DNA of 64,000 bases, from assembly GCA_035649495.1 (NCBI GenBank), contig DASRJL010000099.1, positions 25,638 to 89,637 on the forward strand, in the 5' to 3' direction. The position numbers and the translations under genes were made by a program. The stretch's first letter is position 1. Every line of letters starts with the position of its first letter. The DNA is from SG8-41 sp035649495. Its GTDB lineage: Bacteria; Pseudomonadota; Gammaproteobacteria; Burkholderiales; SG8-41. The notes beneath the pieces were generated by a model that did no database searches, was not told the origin of the DNA, and saw only the letters and a program-made list of their open reading frames with translations. Below are positions 59,859-64,000 of this stretch, in pieces.

Positions 59859-60280
59859 CCTTGTCCTTCGTACGGGTCGGGAAAGCCGAGCGCGGTCACG
59901 ATGCGCGACTCCCGTCGCTCCATCCGGCGTGCTCCGCTGCGAGTCTCGTGGTCGAGGCCCTGCAGGTGCAGGACGCCGTGCACGACGAGATGCGCGTAGT
60001 GCGCCGCGAGGCTTTTCCCCTGCGCCCGCGCCTCGCGCGCGATCACCGGCGCGCACAGCGCGAGATCACCTTCGAGGGCGGGTCGCTCGCGCATCCTGAA
60101 ACTAAGCACGTTGGTCGCGTAGTTCCTGCCGCGGAAATTCCGGTTGAGCGCCCGCCCCTCGCTGCCGCCGACCACGCGCACCGTCACCCGGGCGTTGCGC
60201 GCGAGCGCCGCACGCGCCCAGCGGCGCAACTGCGCCGGCGTAGGAAGCCCGCGCGCGCGCGCGCCGTACTGCACGCTCAT
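59855..60280 (-). CDS. ybeY: Endoribonuclease YbeY (rRNA maturation factor)
   Basis: YbeY is a zinc-dependent RNase for 16S rRNA 3' maturation and ribosome quality control. From ATG 60280 it has 141 residues, with FRGRNYATNVLSFRM and the metal site HLVVHGVLHLQGLDHE (three His). The upstream frame to 60349 overlaps phoH and is not family-like. Confidence 0.95.
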   Translation of the reverse strand: MSVQYGARARGLPTPAQLRRWARAALARNARVTVRVVGGSEGRALNRNFRGRNYATNVLSFRMRERPALEGDLALCAPVIAREARAQGKSLAAHYAHLVVHGVLHLQGLDHETRSGARRMERRESRIVTALGFPDPYEGQG

Positions 60281-60287
60281 GCTCAGC

Positions 60288-61265
60288 TTACGCGCCCGCC
60301 GCATCGGGCTCGCCGCCCGCGCCGCGCGCGCGCTGGTTCTCGTAGGCATTGACGATGCGCTGCACCAGTGGATGGCGCACTACGTCCTCCGAACCGAACC
60401 GGGTAAACGCGATGCCGCGGACCTTCTTCAGTACCTCCTGCGCCTCGACGAGCCCGCTCTTCTGGCCGCGCGCGAGATCGATCTGGGTGATGTCGCCGTC
60501 GACCACCGCCTTGCTGCCGAAACCGATCCGCGTGAGGAACATCTTCATCTGCTCCGGCGTCGTGTTCTGCGCCTCGTCGAGTATCACGAACGAATGGTTG
60601 AGCGTGCGTCCGCGCATGAAGGCGAGAGGGGCGATCTCGATCGCACCGCGGTCGAAGAGCTTCGCGACCTTGTCGTAGCCCATCAGGTCGTAGAGCGCAT
60701 CGTAGAGCGGCCGCAGGTAGGGGTCCACCTTCGCTGCCATGTCGCCGGGCAGAAACCCCAGCCTCTCTCCGGCTTCCACCGCCGGGCGCACGAGCACGAT
60801 GCGCTTGGCGGCCTCCCGCTCCAGCGCGTCCACGGCGCACGCGACGGCGAGGTAGGTCTTCCCGGTGCCGGCGGGCCCGATGCTGAAGGTGAGATCGTGG
60901 CTCAATATGTTCTGCAGGTACTGCACCTGGCGCGGGGTGCGACCGTGGAGATCGGGCCGGCGCGTGACGAGCGTCGGGCTGCCATCGGCCTCCCGCGCGT
61001 GACGCGGCCCCGCCGCCTCGATCAGTCCGAGCTGCACATCCTCCAGCGTGAGTCCCTGCTTCGCCCGTTCGTAGAAGGCGTGCAGCACCTTCGCGGCGAG
61101 CTTCGCCTGCCCGGGACTGCCGGTCACGGCGAAGCGCTCTCCGCGGCGCGCGATGCCGACATCGAGCGCGGTCTCGATCTGGCGCAGGTTCTCGTCCAGC
61201 GCGCCGCACAGGTTGGCGAGCCGCTGGTTGTCGACCGGGTTGAAGACTATCTCGACCGGCTTCAA
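60288..61265 (-). CDS. phoH: PhoH-family ATPase (PhoH-like, YbeZ)
   Basis: The 325-residue protein has an N-terminal KH-like region, RTPRQVQYLQNILSHDLTFSIGPAGTGKT (Walker A), VLVRPAVEAGERLGFLPGD and Walker B FVILDEAQNTTPEQMKMFLTR. YbeZ works with YbeY. It ends AGGEPDAAGA. Its ATG overlaps the miaB stop (four bases). Confidence 0.95.
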   Translation of the reverse strand: MKPVEIVFNPVDNQRLANLCGALDENLRQIETALDVGIARRGERFAVTGSPGQAKLAAKVLHAFYERAKQGLTLEDVQLGLIEAAGPRHAREADGSPTLVTRRPDLHGRTPRQVQYLQNILSHDLTFSIGPAGTGKTYLAVACAVDALEREAAKRIVLVRPAVEAGERLGFLPGDMAAKVDPYLRPLYDALYDLMGYDKVAKLFDRGAIEIAPLAFMRGRTLNHSFVILDEAQNTTPEQMKMFLTRIGFGSKAVVDGDITQIDLARGQKSGLVEAQEVLKKVRGIAFTRFGSEDVVRHPLVQRIVNAYENQRARGAGGEPDAAGA

Positions 61266-62581
61266 GCGACGATTTCCGCGCGCAGCGAGTGGGGCAGGGC
61301 GGCGGTAATGGTCACGTCGACGAACCGGCCGACGAGGCGCCCGGGTCCGGGAAAATTGACGACCCGGTTGTTCCCGGTGCGGCCCGACAGCTCGGCCACG
61401 TTCCGCTTCGCGTGTCCCTCGACCAGCACCCGCTGCTGAGTGCCGAGCATGGCGCGGCTGATCGCACCGGCCTGATCGGATATTTTCGCCTGCAGCCGCT
61501 GCAGGCGCGCGAGCTTCACTTCCGGCGCGGTGGCATCGGGGAGCGCCGCCGCCGGCGTGCCCGGCCGCCGGCTGTAGACGAAGCTGAAGCTCTGGTCGAA
61601 TCCCACTTCTTCTATCAGTTTCATCGTCGCCTCGAAATCGGCCTCGGTCTCGCCCGGAAAACCGACGATGAAATCGGAGGAGATCGAGATGTCCGGACGC
61701 CGGGCGCGCAGGCGCCGGACGATGGACTTGTATTCGAGCACCGTGTAGGAGCGCTTCATCGCGGCCAGCACCGCGTCCGAGCCCGCCTGCACCGGCAGGT
61801 GCACGTGCCCGGCGAGCTGCGGCAGGGAGGCGAAGGCGTCGATCAGGCGCTGGTTGAATTCCTTCGGATGCGAGGTGGTGAAGCGTATGCGCTCTATCCC
61901 GGGGATCGCGGCCACGTACTCGAGCAGGTGGGCAAGATCCGCGTCCTCGCCCTCGCGGGTCCGCGCGCGATAGGCGTTCACGTTCTGGCCCAGCAGCGTG
62001 ACTTCACTCACGCCCTGCTGGGCGAGCTCGGCGACCTCGGAGAGCACGTCCTCGAATCCCCGTGATACTTCCTCCCCCCGCGTGTACGGGACCACGCAGA
62101 ACGTGCAGTACTTGCTGCACCCCTCCATCACGGAGACGAAGGCGCTTGCCCCATCCACCCGCGCCGGCGGCAGGTGGTCGAATTTCTCGATCTCCGGAAA
62201 CGACACGTCTACCTGGGGACGTCCGGTTTCGCGGCGCGCATCTATCATCTGCGGCAGCCGGTGCAGCGTCTGCGGGCCGAAGACGAGGTCTACGTACGGA
62301 GCGCGCGCGACGATTCCCGCGCCTTCCTGGCTCGCGACGCAGCCGCCGACGCCGATCAGCACTTCCCGGCGTCCCTGCTTCAGGTGCTTGACGCGCCCGA
62401 GGTCGGTGAACACTTTCTCCTGCGCTTTTTCTCGCACCGAGCACGTGTTGAACAGGATCAGGTCGGCCGCGCCGGGATCGTCCGTCTGCTCCATGCCGCG
62501 CGCGTCCCGCAGCACGTCGGCCATCTTCGCCGAGTCGTACTCGTTCATCTGGCATCCGAACGTCTTGATGTAGACCTTCAC
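61262..62581 (-). CDS. miaB: tRNA-2-methylthio-N6-dimethylallyladenosine synthase
   Basis: MiaB is a radical-SAM methylthiotransferase modifying A37 of tRNAs that read UNN codons. The 439-residue product has the N-terminal cluster Cys residues (GCQMNEYDS, NTCSVREKA, GGCVASQEG), the radical SAM motif CSKYCTFCVVPYTRG and a C-terminal TRAM domain. The start is a GTG whose GTGA overlaps the stop of the gene upstream. Confidence 0.96.
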   Translation of the reverse strand: MKVYIKTFGCQMNEYDSAKMADVLRDARGMEQTDDPGAADLILFNTCSVREKAQEKVFTDLGRVKHLKQGRREVLIGVGGCVASQEGAGIVARAPYVDLVFGPQTLHRLPQMIDARRETGRPQVDVSFPEIEKFDHLPPARVDGASAFVSVMEGCSKYCTFCVVPYTRGEEVSRGFEDVLSEVAELAQQGVSEVTLLGQNVNAYRARTREGEDADLAHLLEYVAAIPGIERIRFTTSHPKEFNQRLIDAFASLPQLAGHVHLPVQAGSDAVLAAMKRSYTVLEYKSIVRRLRARRPDISISSDFIVGFPGETEADFEATMKLIEEVGFDQSFSFVYSRRPGTPAAALPDATAPEVKLARLQRLQAKISDQAGAISRAMLGTQQRVLVEGHAKRNVAELSGRTGNNRVVNFPGPGRLVGRFVDVTITAALPHSLRAEIVA

Positions 62582-62922
62582 CGGAACGGGGAAGAGGGCT
62601 TTTCGGTGCGGCGCAGGGCTTCGAGCTCGACCGGACGGAGGATATAGATGCGGGAAACGTCGCCGCTCGGCTCCCTGACGTAGAGGACGTTGGCGCTTTG
62701 AGGGAGGTTGCCGTGCACCAGCGTGCGGTTGTTCTCGTCGTAAATGAGCGCGCCGGGCGAGAGGCGCAGCACTTCGCCGCCGATCTGTATGAGTGGGAAA
62801 GCGTGCTGGCGGCCGGTCAGCTCACCCAGCTTGCCCGCTGGAAGCAGGCGGCCGGGCATCTGGGTATAGGCAGGCGTGGCGAATGCGAGAACCAGTGCGA
62901 GCGCCGCAAGCCATCTACCCAT
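62578..62922 (-). CDS. Hypothetical exported protein upstream of miaB
   Basis: From ATG 62922 the product has 114 residues and a signal peptide (MGRWLAALALVLAFATPAYTQ). In-frame ATGs at 62964 and 62991 would give longer, less typical leaders. The mature part (FPLIQIGGEVLRLSPGALIYDENNRTLVHGNLPQSANVLY and SRIYILRPVELEALRR) is a small beta-rich domain. No family was recognised. The stop overlaps the miaB GTG, implying coupling. Confidence 0.75.
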   Translation of the reverse strand: MGRWLAALALVLAFATPAYTQMPGRLLPAGKLGELTGRQHAFPLIQIGGEVLRLSPGALIYDENNRTLVHGNLPQSANVLYVREPSGDVSRIYILRPVELEALRRTEKPSSPFR

Positions 62923-63011
62923 CTGTTGACGGTAGCACAACGCAACCAGCCGCTTCAACGCCATAGCCGCCTGACGCCGGCGCTGCCGCAAGGCCGCCCG
63001 GCAACGAAAAC

Positions 63012-63087
63012 TGGTGGCGAGTCAGGGATTTGAACCCCGGACCAACGGATTATGATTCCGCTGCTCTAACCGCTGAGCTAACTCGCC
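63012..63087 (-). tRNA. tRNA with anticodon CAT, most likely tRNA-Ile2 (lysidine-modified)
   Basis: The 76-nt sequence folds fully: acceptor GGCGAGT/ACTCGCC, D arm GCTC..GAGC, anticodon stem GCGGA/TCCGT with loop ATCATAA, variable TGGTC, T stem CGGGG/CCCTG, discriminator A and an encoded CCA. Anticodon CAT is at 63054-63052. The T-stem lacks the initiator features (the acceptor begins G-C). The TTAGCTCAGCGGTTAGAGCAG and TGGTC parts resemble E. coli ileX more than elongator Met, so I favour Ile2; elongator Met remains possible. Confidence 0.93.
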
Positions 63088-63174
63088 TAGGGAAGCGCGC
63101 GAGTCTAAAGACGCCGCCTCGCTTTGTCAAGTTAAGCCACTGAATCTCTTCCAGATTCTTGATAAACTGGCTCG

Positions 63175-64000
63175 ATGAGCCCGCGCGCCGAATTCGACAT
63201 TGCGATAGTGGGCGGAGGACTGGTCGGCCTGAGCCTCGCCGTCGCGCTCATGCAGAGCGGTCTCAAGCTCGCGCTGATAGAGCCGCGGTCCGCATCGATC
63301 GAGCCGCAGTCCGCGGCGCCGGCTGGCGGCTGGGACAGCCGCGTCTACGCCGTCAGCCCGGGGACCGCTTCCTTTCTCGAGCACCTGGGTGTCTGGCAGG
63401 CCATTTCCCCGGAACGGGTCACGCGCGTCGAGGGCATGGAAATCTACGGCGACGACGGCACAGCCCGTCTCGAATTCAGCGCCTACGACGCGGGACTGCG
63501 CGAGCTTGCCTTCATCGTGGAGAACCGCCTGCTCGCGCAGGCGTTGTGGCGCGCGGCAGCATCCGCAGCGGTGCGTGTGTACTGCCCCGCGAGTTGCGCG
63601 TCGTTGCATCTTGGTCCGGACGCCGCGACGCTGGCGCTGACCGATGGAACGGAGGTTCGCGCCCGCCTGGTGGTGGGCGCGGACGGCGCCGATTCGTGGG
63701 TGCGCGACCAGGCCGGCATCGCGGTATCGCCGGTCGATTACGGCCAGCTTGCGGTGGTCAGCAACTTTTCGTGCGGGAAGCCGCACGACGGCATCGCATA
63801 CCAGTGGTTTCGCCGCGACGGCGTGCTCGCGCTTCTTCCGCTCGCGGGCAACCGGGCCTCGATGGTGTGGTCGATCGTGCGGGAGAGCGCGGAAAGGCTC
63901 CTTTCGCTGTCGCCGGAGAGCCTGGCCGCCGAAGTCGGCGCGGCGAGCCACGAGGCGCTCGGCGCGCTCTCCGTGATTACGCCGCCCGCGGCGTTCCCGC
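63175..64000 (+). CDS. ubiH: UbiH/UbiF-family FAD monooxygenase (3' truncated)
   Basis: This ubiquinone-ring hydroxylase is cut by the right edge, with 275 residues visible. It has the FAD-binding start FDIAIVGGGLVGLSLAVALMQSG, the UbiH/Coq6-type WDSRVYAVSPGTASFLEHLGVW, and the second FAD motif LVVGADGADSWVRDQAGI. Paralogues UbiH, UbiF and UbiI differ mainly in regioselectivity, so the exact member is not certain. It is divergent from the tRNA gene. Confidence 0.88.
   Translation, partial: MSPRAEFDIAIVGGGLVGLSLAVALMQSGLKLALIEPRSASIEPQSAAPAGGWDSRVYAVSPGTASFLEHLGVWQAISPERVTRVEGMEIYGDDGTARLEFSAYDAGLRELAFIVENRLLAQALWRAAASAAVRVYCPASCASLHLGPDAATLALTDGTEVRARLVVGADGADSWVRDQAGIAVSPVDYGQLAVVSNFSCGKPHDGIAYQWFRRDGVLALLPLAGNRASMVWSIVRESAERLLSLSPESLAAEVGAASHEALGALSVITPPAAFP

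Noticed and set aside
63012..63087. Initiator tRNA-Met
   Set aside because: The first acceptor pair is intact G-C and the anticodon stem lacks the three consecutive G-C pairs of initiators; it fits Ile2 or elongator Met.

Overview
The window looks like a chromosomal segment of a GC-rich betaproteobacterium (Burkholderiales/Nitrosomonadales-like). The grounds are gene order and gene families seen together: proC-yggT and yggS facing pilT-pilU, maf-rng after nadD-rsfS-rlmH, the ubiquinone block DUF971-ubiE-tim44-ubiJ-ubiB, lnt-corC-ybeY-phoH-miaB next to glyQ-glyS-gmhB-plsC, lysA-lptM, a Bug-type solute receptor and a Burkholderia-type trimeric porin. Almost all of it is ordinary core genome with intact genes. 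No prophage, transposase, CRISPR array or rRNA operon was seen. Both edges cut a gene (an SDR dehydrogenase on the left, a UbiH-family hydroxylase on the right).

Layout. 1-8.9 kb (+): SDR fragment, pyruvate dehydrogenase aceE-aceF, then nadD-rsfS-rlmH-maf-rng. 9-15 kb: orphan Bug receptor, yggT-proC-yggS (-), pilT-pilU (+). 15-22 kb: retropepsin-like protease, RlmL methyltransferase, HIRAN protein, HemJ, a NodIJ-like ABC exporter, hydrolase, ferredoxin and VanZ protein. 22-32.5 kb: DHH phosphoesterase, sodium symporter and the ubiquinone block, which is interrupted by a metallo-beta-lactamase-fold gene and a lipoprotein gene. 32.5-34.6 kb: phoB-phoR behind a clear PHO box. 34.7-48.2 kb: accessory part with a deoxysugar operon (rfbC, rfbD, sugar C-methyltransferase), two large TPR-glycosyltransferase proteins, a porin and an S23-type four-helix-bundle gene. 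48-51 kb: mgtE and an ECF sigma/anti-sigma pair. 51-64 kb (mostly -): a 14-codon lysine-rich gene, lysA, lptM, plsC, gmhB, glyS, glyQ, lnt, corC, ybeY, phoH, miaB, a tRNA with anticodon CAT, and ubiH (+).

The most unusual structure is a family of about 14 elements built from tandem 7-bp units. Most consist of two inward-facing arms (for example GTGACCA/GTGACCG units on the left and GGTCACT/GGTCACC units on the right) around a short unrelated loop, so the DNA or RNA could fold into a long imperfect hairpin. The heptamer sequence differs from element to element (GTGACCN, GTGATTG, GTGAATN, CAGGCGT, GAAAGGN, GGGCCGC), but the architecture persists. Elements sit mainly between genes, often supplying the stop codon of a neighbour. 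Two are inside lnt in frame. The largest encloses the S23-family gene, an arrangement reminiscent of 23S rRNA intervening sequences. This makes the S23 protein a candidate partner of the repeats. That link is an inference from one locus.
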